Of a DNA stretch of 64,000 nt, positions 35,742 to 44,158 are shown one piece after another. Numbering within the stretch: position 1 is the first letter of the stretch; the number at the start of each line of letters is the position of its first letter. The stretch comes from Fibrivirga algicola (GTDB taxonomy: Bacteria > Bacteroidota > Bacteroidia > Cytophagales > Spirosomataceae): contig NZ_WAEL01000004.1 in NCBI RefSeq assembly GCF_011742925.1, positions 606,799-670,798 on the forward strand. Reading direction: 5' to 3'. A program made the position numbers and the translations under genes. The notes beneath the pieces were generated by a model. That model was not told the DNA's origin. It was given only the letters and a program-made list of their open reading frames with translations, and ran no database searches.

Positions 35742-36917
35742 ATGATTCAGCAACAACCCGATCTTCTCTGTCAGCGTAGTCAGTACACGTACCCAGCCGA
35801 CGCACATTACCTCAACTGCGCTACCCGCGCCCCTCTCAGCCAAACCGTAACACAGGCTGGTCTCGAGGCCATTCAACAGCAAACCAACCCGATGGGGCTT
35901 ACACCCGACGATTTTTTCAGCGGGGGCGTCGTGGTGCGTCAACTGTTTGCGCAGCTCATCAACCAGCCCGACCCAGATCGGGTCGCCATTGTGCCGTCTA
36001 TCTCGTACGGTATGGCCGTGGTGGCCCGCAACCTCCCCAACAAGCCGGGGCTAAAAGCCGGGCAGCGTATTGTCCTGACCGGTGGCGAATTTCCGTCTGA
36101 TGTATACGCCTGGGACCGGGTACGTGTCAGCCAGCAACTGGTCATTCACACCGTTGAGATGCCCGGTGAACCACCCGCCGCCGACGCCTGGAACGAGGCA
36201 ATCCTGACCGCCATTACGCCCGATACAGCGCTGGTTGTGGTACCAATGATCCACTGGATGTACGGCACCCGCTTCAACCTGGAAGCCATTGGCAAACGCT
36301 GCCGCGAGGTGGGTGCGTGGCTGGCCGTTGATGGGACACAGAGTGTCGGGGCAATGCCCTTCGACTGGCAACGTGTTCAGCCCGACGCCCTTGTTTGCGC
36401 CAGCTACAAATGGCTGATGGGTCCCTACTCGATGGGATTGGCCTGCTACGGCCCTGCGTTCGATGAGGGGATTCCGCTGGAAGAAGCGTGGATGAACCGG
36501 CTCAACAGCAATCAGTTTCACCGGTTGGCTGAGTACCAACCCGTTTATCGCCCCGGTGCGTATCGCTACAACATGGGCGAGCATACCAATTTTTCGCAGA
36601 TGCCAATGATGGAGGCGGCGCTTCGCCAGGTGCTCGATTACCAGCCCGAACGTATTCAGCAGTACTGCCGGAACCTGATGGCCGATGCCCTACCTGAACT
36701 GGAGGCGCTGGGCTACCGCATTGAACCCGAGTCGGGGCGCGGTCATCATTTGCTGGGGGTTTGGGTACCTGCCCAGACCGACCCGATGGCACTCTCACGG
36801 GCGCTACTAACCAAAAACGTGTCTGTCTCGGCACGGGCTCAGGCTATCCGGATATCGCCCAACGTGTACAATTCTGAGGCCGACGTGCAGGCCCTGCTGG
36901 AGGCGGTCAGGAAGTAA
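35742..36917 (+). CDS. Class V aminotransferase (cysteine desulfurase / kynureninase-like)
   Basis: A 391-aa PLP enzyme. The Schiff-base Lys lies in CASYKWLMGPYSMGL and the PLP-binding Asp in AVDGTQSVGAMPFDW; the ending VSARAQAIRISPNVYN is typical of this branch. It lacks the mobile Cys loop expected of true IscS/SufS, so a lyase or isopenicillin-epimerase-like role is as likely as desulfuration. Single gene. Confidence 0.85.
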   Translation: MIQQQPDLLCQRSQYTYPADAHYLNCATRAPLSQTVTQAGLEAIQQQTNPMGLTPDDFFSGGVVVRQLFAQLINQPDPDRVAIVPSISYGMAVVARNLPNKPGLKAGQRIVLTGGEFPSDVYAWDRVRVSQQLVIHTVEMPGEPPAADAWNEAILTAITPDTALVVVPMIHWMYGTRFNLEAIGKRCREVGAWLAVDGTQSVGAMPFDWQRVQPDALVCASYKWLMGPYSMGLACYGPAFDEGIPLEEAWMNRLNSNQFHRLAEYQPVYRPGAYRYNMGEHTNFSQMPMMEAALRQVLDYQPERIQQYCRNLMADALPELEALGYRIEPESGRGHHLLGVWVPAQTDPMALSRALLTKNVSVSARAQAIRISPNVYNSEADVQALLEAVRK

Positions 36918-36933
36918 ACGTTTTGAGTTTTAA

Positions 36934-36989
36934 GTTTCAGGTGGCGCTGCCAGCCCACAATCAATCTAACTAGCAGCGCCACTTGAAAC
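36934..36989. terminator. 17-bp near-perfect inverted repeat
   Basis: Arms 36934-36950 and 36973-36989 pair with one mismatch. It lies between convergent stops at 36917 (+) and 37007 (-). Confidence 0.6.
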
Positions 36990-37006
36990 CTGAGACACTT
37001 ACCTTC

Positions 37007-37207
37007 CTATTTCCCCAACGAATCGAGGCCGGTGGTATCGATGAGGAGGGTTTTATCTTCGACGCGGTTCCCCGGCAGCGCGCGCGACGCCTGCTTCTTT
37101 TTATTCCAGGGAGCGGTGGTGCGGCTGGCCATATCGACCGTCAGCATCACGACGAGCAGGGTAAAAGCCAAAAAAACGACAATAAAAATGCGGCGATTCC
37201 GGTTCAT
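37007..37207 (-). CDS. Small single-pass membrane protein
   Basis: A 66-aa protein with a short basic N-terminus (MNRNRR), one hydrophobic helix (about 7-24) and a polar extracytoplasmic tail. No family recognised. Its ATG overlaps the sixA stop by 4 bp, so the two are translated together. Confidence 0.6.
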   Translation of the reverse strand: MNRNRRIFIVVFLAFTLLVVMLTVDMASRTTAPWNKKKQASRALPGNRVEDKTLLIDTTGLDSLGK

Positions 37208-37707
37208 TGTTTCAGGAGTTCTTTAGGCGTAACGTAGAACGACAGGAAACCCGTTCGGCCTGATATCTCAGCCCAGCGCAGATTTTCGAACGTAATAGCG
37301 ACTACACTCCCTTTGCTCATTGAGCCGACATCCTGATGAGTCAGGTACTCCGAGAAGTACGATACATCGGGGTTATGCCCGAATAGCATCACCGATTCAC
37401 AACTGTCTGGCAGGTTGTTTATGGCAGCCAGATACGCTTTGGGGCCACCTTCATACAGCTTCTCATCCAGTTCGATTGTATCGGGGTTTACACCCGCCTG
37501 TTCGGCAATGACTTTAGCCGTGTCTTTGGCCCGATGTGCCGTACTGCTGATAAACTGGTCAGCCACAATGCCTTTCTCTGCCAGATAGCGTCCTACGCGC
37601 GCTGCCGCCATGATACCTTCGGGCAGCAGTTCACGGTCATGGTCGTTCAAGAAACTGGCCCGGTCTTCAGCCTTGGCGTGCCGAACAACGTATAAAGTAC
37701 GCTTCAT
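37204..37707 (-). CDS. sixA: Phosphohistidine phosphatase SixA family
   Basis: A histidine phosphatase of 167 aa. The phospho-accepting RHAK motif (VVRHAKAED) is near the N-terminus; ISSTAHRAKDTAK and the second catalytic His in MLFGHNPDVS follow. Family members dephosphorylate His in phosphorelay proteins, but many small members act on other substrates. It overlaps the 66-aa membrane protein gene at its 3' end. Confidence 0.88.
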   Translation of the reverse strand: MKRTLYVVRHAKAEDRASFLNDHDRELLPEGIMAAARVGRYLAEKGIVADQFISSTAHRAKDTAKVIAEQAGVNPDTIELDEKLYEGGPKAYLAAINNLPDSCESVMLFGHNPDVSYFSEYLTHQDVGSMSKGSVVAITFENLRWAEISGRTGFLSFYVTPKELLKQ

Positions 37708-37724
37708 AAGTTAAGGTCAATTAG

Positions 37725-37774
37725 CAACGGATCACGACCAGTTATTAATGTCGATAACTGGTCGTGATCCGTTG
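37725..37774 (-). terminator. 21-bp perfect inverted repeat after a DUF1080 gene
   Basis: Arms 37725-37745 and 37754-37774 are perfect with an 8-nt loop. It starts directly at the stop of the gene ending at 37776 and precedes sixA. There is no T-run. Confidence 0.65.
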
Positions 37775-37775
37775 G

Positions 37776-38570
37776 TTACAGTTCTCTGATCCAGATATTG
37801 CGGAAGCCAACCGGGTTGCCGTGATCCTGAAGCAGAATGGGGCCTGCTCCATGTGGTTCCATAGTTGGGTAACCGATGTAATCAGTGTTGCCTTTGATGG
37901 CAGTGTGATTTTGGACGACAATTCCGTTCAGCAATACCGTAACGTACCCAGGCTCGGCCAGAATGCCACTTTTGTTGAATCTGGGAGCCTGATAAACGAT
38001 ATCGTAGGTCTGCCATTCGCCTGGCTTACGGCTAGGGTTTGCCAGCGGGATTGCCTGCTTGTATACAGAACCGACCTGACCATTAGAATACGTTGGGTTC
38101 TCGTAGTTGTCGAGCACCTGAATCTCGTAGTAGCCCTGCAAAAATACACCACTATTGCCACGGCCCTGGCTTTTCCCTTCGGGCTTTTCCGGGGTGCGGA
38201 ATTCAATATGCAATTGGAAGTTCTCGAACTCACGTTTCGTGCGGGCATACGAACCCAGGGTCGAGTACATGGCACCGTCTTTAACTGCCCACTTCAACGG
38301 ACCCAGGTTGGTTGACTTCCAGTCTTTCGAGACGTGGCTTTTCACAGAGACCCACTCATCGGTGCTTTTCCCGTCAAACAGCACAATAGCGTCCGAAGGG
38401 GCCGTCAGGCCGGAAGCAGATGGCGACATTGCTCCTGGTGTAACAATTGGAGGAACGGGTGTCCAGGTTTCAGTTGATTCAGGGGTTTGCTTGGGAGGCT
38501 GTTGTGCCTGGGCAAAAGCGAAACCGGCAGTTAGTAGGAGGAACGCAAAAGTCGACGTTAATTTTTTCAT
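37776..38570 (-). CDS. Secreted 3-keto-disaccharide hydrolase-like protein (DUF1080)
   Basis: A 264-aa protein with signal peptide (STFAFLLLTAGFAFAQ) and one concanavalin-like DUF1080 domain: IVLFDGKSTDEWVS, FENFQLHIEFRTP, GNSGVFLQGYYEIQVLDNYE, YDIVYQAPRF and VTVLLNGIVVQNHTAI. Some DUF1080 proteins split 3-keto-glycosides. The acidic residues of that reaction cannot be assigned with certainty here. A longer relative lies at 38728 in the opposite direction. Confidence 0.88.
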   Translation of the reverse strand: MKKLTSTFAFLLLTAGFAFAQAQQPPKQTPESTETWTPVPPIVTPGAMSPSASGLTAPSDAIVLFDGKSTDEWVSVKSHVSKDWKSTNLGPLKWAVKDGAMYSTLGSYARTKREFENFQLHIEFRTPEKPEGKSQGRGNSGVFLQGYYEIQVLDNYENPTYSNGQVGSVYKQAIPLANPSRKPGEWQTYDIVYQAPRFNKSGILAEPGYVTVLLNGIVVQNHTAIKGNTDYIGYPTMEPHGAGPILLQDHGNPVGFRNIWIREL

Positions 38571-38727
38571 GATTCAATAAAGGTATGACTCAAATATAGG
38601 GGCCTTCCAGGTAAAAGAAAACGTTCTGTTTTCTTACCCACTCAGCGGGTAATTCGCGTAAAGTCATTTTTCAAACGATATAGCTTGTATTTTTAAGGCG
38701 CTTATTAGTAGTTAATCAACTCTTTTC

Positions 38728-40593
38728 ATGCGTATAGCATCTACTCTGGCCCTGTCTCTTGGCAGTTGCCTGTTTAGTAGTCTGGCTCTTTCCCAACCAG
38801 CTACTAAACTACCTCTCAACGATTTAAGCGCCTTCCGAACCCCTGTTTCGGGCAACTGGCGCACCGCTGCTGATGTAATGGCAGATTTAACAAAGCCCAA
38901 CGCCCTGCAAACAAAACCAGCTTCGGCAGGGGCAGCGGGTAGTATTTTGGTCTGTATTCCAGCCGGTCAGCCAGGTAGCCAGCATAACCTGCTGACTACC
39001 CTCGAGCATGGCGATGTAGACCTTGAGCTGGATTTTATGATGGCCAAAGGGTCAAATTCCGGCGTGTTCCTGCAGGGCCGGTACGAAATTCAGCTGTTCG
39101 ACAGTTGGGGCGTTACAACACCCAGGTCGTCGGATGTAGGGGCGGTTTACGAACGCTGGGATGATAGCCGGCCCGAGGGCAAGAAGGGCTACGAAGGTCA
39201 CCCCGCCCGCCAGAACGCCGGTAAAGCACCGGGGCTGTGGCAACATCTAAAAGTTGCGTTCCAGGCACCCCGATTCGACGCCAGTGGCAAAAAGACAGAG
39301 AACGCCCGAATCCTGCGCGCCGAGTTGAACGGCGTACTGATTCACGAGAACCTGGAACTGACAGGCCCAACACGTGGCCCTATCAACGCCAACGAAGCGG
39401 CCCGTGGCCCACTGGTTTTCCAGGGCGATCACGGTGCGGTAGCTATTCGCAACATCACCTATACGTCCTACGACAAGAGCAAGCCTCGGCTGAGCAACCT
39501 GTCGTATGCCTTATATAAGGGTAATTTTAAAGATGAGGCGTCGTTTGGCGGCACCCCACCCGAAGCGAAAGGCCCTGTTTCGGCCCTGACGACCGGTATT
39601 ACCCGCCTGACAAACGATTTCGCCGTTAAATACACAGGTACGTTGCACGTTGATGATCCGGGTGAGTACACCTTTGCCATGAGCACAGCCAATGGTGCGG
39701 GACAAATCAAGATCAATAACCAGCCACTCAGCCAGTGGGGGCTCCGCAACAACACGGGTAAGATGACACTGCCCGCCGGTGACCTACCGTTTGAGGCGAC
39801 ATACAGCAAAATTTACGGCGGCGGTACACCCGATTTTCAGATCGCCGTCAGCGGTCCCGGCATCCGTCAGTTTATGTTGACGCCAACAGCTATCAGTGAA
39901 GGCGGTGACACCGACCCAATTCTGGTTACGGCCGAGACCAATACTATTCTTCGTAGTTTCATGGACCTGCCCCGCACACGAAATGAGCGTGGCAGAGCGT
40001 ATCGGGTTACGCATGGTATCTCGGTAGGTAGCCCGCAACAGGTGCATTACACTTACGATGCCGACAATGGCAGTGTGGTACAGGTTTGGCGCGGTATGTT
40101 CCTCGACGCCACACCAATGTGGGAAAACCGGGGCGATGGCTCATCACGGCCGATGGGCGCAGTAAATTACTTGGGTGGTAAGCCACAACTCACGGTTGCC
40201 CGGCTGGCCTCACCACAAGCTGCCTGGCCAACCGACACAACCGGCAGCGGTTTCCGGCCTAAGGGTTATCAGCTCGACAATAACGACCAGCCAACTTTCC
40301 GGTACATGATGGCATCCGCAACGGTTGAAGACCAGATTCAGGCATTACCCGACGGACACGGTATCCGCCGCCAGTTGTCGGTTACGCAGCCAGGCGCAGG
40401 GCTGTATGCCCGGCTGGCCTCAGGTACGTCCATTGAGCAAATGCCCAACAACACGTACCTGATCGATGGCAAAGCCTACATGATTGAATTGGCTGATGCA
40501 AGTGGCAGCAAGCCCATTATCCGGACCAGCAATGGCGCCCAGGAACTGATTGTCCCTGTTACGGGCAAACTGACTTACTCGATTCTCTTCTAA
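38728..40593 (+). CDS. Secreted DUF1080 protein with PA14-like middle domain
   Basis: A 621-aa exported protein. Signal peptide (ALSLGSCLFSSLALSQ); DUF1080 domain about residues 60-250 (DLELDFMMAKGSNSGVFLQG, VAFQAPRFDASG, HGAVAIRNITY). A PA14-like carbohydrate-binding segment lies near 280-385 (VKYTGTLHVDDPGEYTFAMS, IKINNQPLS). The C-terminal 200 residues are of unknown fold. It ends 6 bp before the cytochrome gene at 40600, so both probably work on the same sugar outside the cytoplasm. Confidence 0.85.
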   Translation: MRIASTLALSLGSCLFSSLALSQPATKLPLNDLSAFRTPVSGNWRTAADVMADLTKPNALQTKPASAGAAGSILVCIPAGQPGSQHNLLTTLEHGDVDLELDFMMAKGSNSGVFLQGRYEIQLFDSWGVTTPRSSDVGAVYERWDDSRPEGKKGYEGHPARQNAGKAPGLWQHLKVAFQAPRFDASGKKTENARILRAELNGVLIHENLELTGPTRGPINANEAARGPLVFQGDHGAVAIRNITYTSYDKSKPRLSNLSYALYKGNFKDEASFGGTPPEAKGPVSALTTGITRLTNDFAVKYTGTLHVDDPGEYTFAMSTANGAGQIKINNQPLSQWGLRNNTGKMTLPAGDLPFEATYSKIYGGGTPDFQIAVSGPGIRQFMLTPTAISEGGDTDPILVTAETNTILRSFMDLPRTRNERGRAYRVTHGISVGSPQQVHYTYDADNGSVVQVWRGMFLDATPMWENRGDGSSRPMGAVNYLGGKPQLTVARLASPQAAWPTDTTGSGFRPKGYQLDNNDQPTFRYMMASATVEDQIQALPDGHGIRRQLSVTQPGAGLYARLASGTSIEQMPNNTYLIDGKAYMIELADASGSKPIIRTSNGAQELIVPVTGKLTYSILF

Positions 40594-40599
40594 TCAGTT

Positions 40600-42621
40600 A
40601 TGAAAAAGATACAACAATACCTCCTGCTTGCTGCGCTGGCCCTTCCTACGGCGGTTTGGGCGCAGGAATCCCCTAAAGAGGAAGACTTTTTCCGGATCAC
40701 AAAAGTGTCGGCTCCTGAAGGAACGCTGCTTGAAGTAGGCGGCTTAGCCATGCTGCCAAATGGCAACTTAGGCATTTCAACGCGTCGGGGCGATATTTTT
40801 ATCGTTGAAAACCCAACCAGCCGGCGGCCCTTCTTCCGCAAGTTTGCGTCAGGTCTCCACGAAGTACTGGGCCTGGTTTACAAGGATGGTTCGCTGTATT
40901 GCGCCCAGCGCGGTGAACTCACCAAACTGACCGACACCAACAACGACGGCAAAGCCGACCTGTTTGAAACGGTATACGCCTGGCCGTTGTCAGGACACTA
41001 TCACGAATACAGTTTTGGCCCTAAAATTGCCCCCGACGGTACGTTCTTCGTAACGGGCAACGTGGCTTTTGGCGATGAAGAATGGTGGCGTGGCGAAAGC
41101 CGGGTGCCCTGGCGCGGATGGACAATGAAGATCTCCGAGAATGGACAGATGCAGCCCTGGGCTACAGGTATGCGCTCTCCGGCCGGACAGGGCATGATCG
41201 ACGGGGAGTTCTTCTACGCCGACAATCAGGGCGACTGGCAGGGGTCGGGTGGTGTTGTGCACGTAAAAAAGGGGGCGTTTACCGGTCACCCGGCTGGTCT
41301 GCGCTGGACTGGCATGCCCAACTCACCGCTCAAGCTGACTGCTGAGCAGTTCTATGCTAAGATTGACATTCGCCAAAACCGCGATGCCAATGGCCGGATG
41401 ATCAAGCCTGAAAACGTAGTCAACGAAACACCTGACCTCCTGTTTAAGGTAAAAGAAACCTTCCCGGACATTCAGACCCCGGCGGTTTGGTTACCCCACG
41501 GTGTGCTGGGCATCTCCAACTCAGAGATTGTAACCATTCCTACTGGTGCTTTCGGCCCATTCTCAGGTCAGCAGTTGGTGGGAGACCAGGGTATGAGCAA
41601 GATTTCGCGGGTGATGCTCGAGAAGGTAAATGGCGAGTACCAGGGCGCGGCTATCGAGTTCCGGTCAGGATTTCGGTCGGGCGTGATGCGGATGGTTTTT
41701 GCACCGGACGGATCATTGTTCGTAGGCGAAACAAACCGGGGCTGGGGATCAGCCGGCGATGCCAATGAAGGACTGCAACGCCTTGTCTGGAACAACAACA
41801 CGCCTTTTGAAATGCGTACGGTGAAAGCTATGCCCGACGGTTTTGAAGTGGAGTTTACCAAGCCAGTGACCAAGGTATCGGCCGAGGATCTGGCGTCGTA
41901 TTCCGTCGAGAGCTTCATCTACAAGTACCACCCGGTGTACGGCAGCCCTACGATCAACAAAGAGAAGCACACGATCAAAGGCATCAAACTGTCAGACGAT
42001 GGCATGCGGGCACGCGTGGTGGTCGACAACCTGCGCAAAAACTACATTCACCAGCTGACCCTCGACGGGGTACGTTCGGAAGATGGTTCGTACTCGCTTG
42101 TTCACCCCATCGCCTATTACACCCTGAACAATATTCCGGAGGGGCAGAAACTGGCCGTATCGGAGTTGAGCGTGAAGAACTCAGCAGCCAAAGCAACGGC
42201 TACGCCAACAGCCAAACCGGCGGCGGGCAAACCCACAAAAGCCGGCGTGAAAGGCAAGCCTGCCCTGCAAATGGGCCAGGCCGTTACCCTGGCCAAAGCG
42301 CCGACGTTTGCTGAAGTAAAAGGCCTGCTGTCGAAGCACACTTGTCTGGCCTGCCACAACGCTGAAAAACGGCAAGTTGGTCCGGCTTACAAAGACGTGG
42401 CCAAACGCGGGTATACCAATGATCAGCTTGTGGAGTTGATCTACAACCCCAAGCCAAGCAACTGGCCCGACTACGCCACCGAGATGCCTCCAATGCCGCA
42501 GGTTCCCAAGGCTGACGCGCTGAAAATCGCCGCCTGGATCAACTCGCTGGCACCATCTGGCAAAGGCACGCCAGGTACGTTGGTTAGTCCCGACGGACCG
42601 AGAACCCAGCCTAAGCCGTAA
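40600..42621 (+). CDS. Secreted sugar-dehydrogenase-like propeller with C-terminal cytochrome c
   Basis: A 673-aa periplasmic or surface protein. Signal peptide (LLLAALALPTAVWAQ), then a six-bladed propeller like PQQ-dependent sugar/sorbosone dehydrogenases (GGLAMLPNGNLGISTRRGDI; MRMVFAPDGSLFVGETNRGW). An Ala/Lys/Pro linker near 530-560 leads to a c-type cytochrome with CLACH heme site (about residue 582) and a likely axial Met in TEMPPMPQ. It probably oxidises a sugar and passes electrons to the respiratory chain. It follows the DUF1080/PA14 gene by 6 bp. Confidence 0.85.
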   Translation: MKKIQQYLLLAALALPTAVWAQESPKEEDFFRITKVSAPEGTLLEVGGLAMLPNGNLGISTRRGDIFIVENPTSRRPFFRKFASGLHEVLGLVYKDGSLYCAQRGELTKLTDTNNDGKADLFETVYAWPLSGHYHEYSFGPKIAPDGTFFVTGNVAFGDEEWWRGESRVPWRGWTMKISENGQMQPWATGMRSPAGQGMIDGEFFYADNQGDWQGSGGVVHVKKGAFTGHPAGLRWTGMPNSPLKLTAEQFYAKIDIRQNRDANGRMIKPENVVNETPDLLFKVKETFPDIQTPAVWLPHGVLGISNSEIVTIPTGAFGPFSGQQLVGDQGMSKISRVMLEKVNGEYQGAAIEFRSGFRSGVMRMVFAPDGSLFVGETNRGWGSAGDANEGLQRLVWNNNTPFEMRTVKAMPDGFEVEFTKPVTKVSAEDLASYSVESFIYKYHPVYGSPTINKEKHTIKGIKLSDDGMRARVVVDNLRKNYIHQLTLDGVRSEDGSYSLVHPIAYYTLNNIPEGQKLAVSELSVKNSAAKATATPTAKPAAGKPTKAGVKGKPALQMGQAVTLAKAPTFAEVKGLLSKHTCLACHNAEKRQVGPAYKDVAKRGYTNDQLVELIYNPKPSNWPDYATEMPPMPQVPKADALKIAAWINSLAPSGKGTPGTLVSPDGPRTQPKP

Positions 42622-42624
42622 ATG

Positions 42625-42680
42625 GTTAGTCACAAAAAAAGCCTTCCCGCATACGTGGGAAGGCTTTTTTTGTGACTAAC
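42625..42680. terminator. 24-bp perfect terminator hairpin
   Basis: Arms 42625-42648 and 42657-42680, perfect, with internal A7/T7 runs usable in both directions. It lies between convergent stops at 42621 (+) and 42706 (-). Confidence 0.85.
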
Positions 42681-42705
42681 ATCTGCTGTTGCCTGTTACA
42701 TACCG

Positions 42706-43872
42706 CTACTTCTTATGATTTACCAGCGCGTCTGCTTCGGCAAAGTGGTGCAGCGTTTTAATGACCTTTGGTAACGTGAAATAAAACGTGGTACCTTCTC
42801 CCGGAGTGCTTTCAAGCCATATATCACCTCCATACATCGTCACTACTTTTTTGCAGGTGGCCAGACCAATGCCTGTACCGGAATATTGATTTCGTCCGTG
42901 GAGCCGCTGAAAAAGCTGAAATACGCGGTCGAAATATTGAGGCTCTATGCCAATACCATTATCGCTGATGGAAAACTGGTACTTTGTTCGATCGTCAACA
43001 GCACGGATACTCAATTTAGGCGCTACGCCCTGGCGGCGGTATTTAATGCCGTTCGAAATCAGGTTCTGAAATACCTGTTTAATGTCAGTACGGTGCCCCA
43101 TGATCGTGGGCAGAGGGCTGATCTCGGTCGTTGCGCTGACCGCCTGCATATCAGATTGCAGTTCAACCATAATTTCGGCAACCAGATCGTTAAGGTCGAG
43201 CGGCGTAAGCGCTACCTCACTACCCACACGTGAAAACTCCAGTAGATCGTTGATTAACTCCCGCATCCGCACCGCAGCCGACGTAGATACATCAATCAAC
43301 CGGCGGGCATCAGGATCAAGTTTTTCCCCATGCTGGGCCTCGAGCAGGCTGAGGTAATTGGCAATCGTTTTGAGCGGTGACTGCAGGTCGTGCGAAGCAA
43401 TGTAGGCAAACTGCTGTAGTTCTTCGTTCGACCGGGTTAGCTCCTGCATGGCCAGTTGCCGGTATGAAAGTTCACGGTCATACTCTTTTGACGTGCGCAG
43501 ACCAACCGCTTCGTTGAAGTAGCGGATCAGGGCGATGACGGTCAAGACAGAGACAACGCCTGTCATGAAGCGAACCAACGCCGCAATCCGGTAGGCAGGA
43601 TACCAGAACATCATGGCATCGAGCAGGTGCGTGAGACCGCAAAGCATAATAAACGCCCCAAATAGCCAAAATACCCCGGCAAGTGGCACGCCCTTTTTTA
43701 TCATAATGAAACGAATCAACACAAGCGGAATAGCCATATAAGCCAGCCAGATTGTGAGGTCCGAAATGATGTACAGCCAGCCATGAAAGTCTGACCAAGT
43801 GCCACAGTACCAGCGGGGTGGCCAATCACTCGTATCGGTTAGCCGCCGAAAAAAATCGTAAAACTGTTCCAT
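42706..43872 (-). CDS. Histidine kinase with ethylene-receptor-like membrane sensor
   Basis: A 388-aa sensor kinase. Three membrane helices (about 34-115) match the plant ETR1 ethylene-binding domain: SDLTIWLAYMAIPL and FGAFIMLCGLTHL. Asp38, Tyr45, Ile48, Pro49, Ile75, Cys78 and His82 have the same spacing as ETR1 Asp25, Tyr32, Ile35, Pro36, Ile62, Cys65 and His69, where Cys and His hold copper. A short coiled linker leads to HisKA (His161 in IASHDLQSP) and HATPase (NLISNGIKY, DNGIGIEP, GTGIGLAT). There is no receiver domain and no partner regulator next door. The ligand is inferred, not shown. Confidence 0.88.
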   Translation of the reverse strand: MEQFYDFFRRLTDTSDWPPRWYCGTWSDFHGWLYIISDLTIWLAYMAIPLVLIRFIMIKKGVPLAGVFWLFGAFIMLCGLTHLLDAMMFWYPAYRIAALVRFMTGVVSVLTVIALIRYFNEAVGLRTSKEYDRELSYRQLAMQELTRSNEELQQFAYIASHDLQSPLKTIANYLSLLEAQHGEKLDPDARRLIDVSTSAAVRMRELINDLLEFSRVGSEVALTPLDLNDLVAEIMVELQSDMQAVSATTEISPLPTIMGHRTDIKQVFQNLISNGIKYRRQGVAPKLSIRAVDDRTKYQFSISDNGIGIEPQYFDRVFQLFQRLHGRNQYSGTGIGLATCKKVVTMYGGDIWLESTPGEGTTFYFTLPKVIKTLHHFAEADALVNHKK

Positions 43873-44120
43873 TCTTTACTGCTTGTTACACAACGTAAAG
43901 GATATATAGGCTCGCCAGCCAGGTCAGCCCGTTCGATGGCGTTGGTCAACGAACTGGGTTTTGCTTTATCCCATCCTGTGATATTTACACTGCAAGCTAC
44001 TAAAGTAAGTGCTCAGATTAGCTACCTGGTGTATGTGTCTAAAAACAGAAAGTAGTCATAAACAGGCAATTTTACGCGCTTACTACCAGCACAGTAGCTC
44101 ATCTGAATAGCATTTGTCGC

Positions 44121-44128
44121 TACTTTTG
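44121..44128 (+). promoter_or_regulatory. -7 box for the S9 peptidase gene
   Basis: TACTTTTG fits TAnnTTTG, 30 bp before the ATG at 44159. The 286-bp divergent region (43873-44158) holds no gene that I can support. Confidence 0.45.
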
Positions 44129-44158
44129 GGTAATCAACCTTTTTAAAACGGCATCAAC

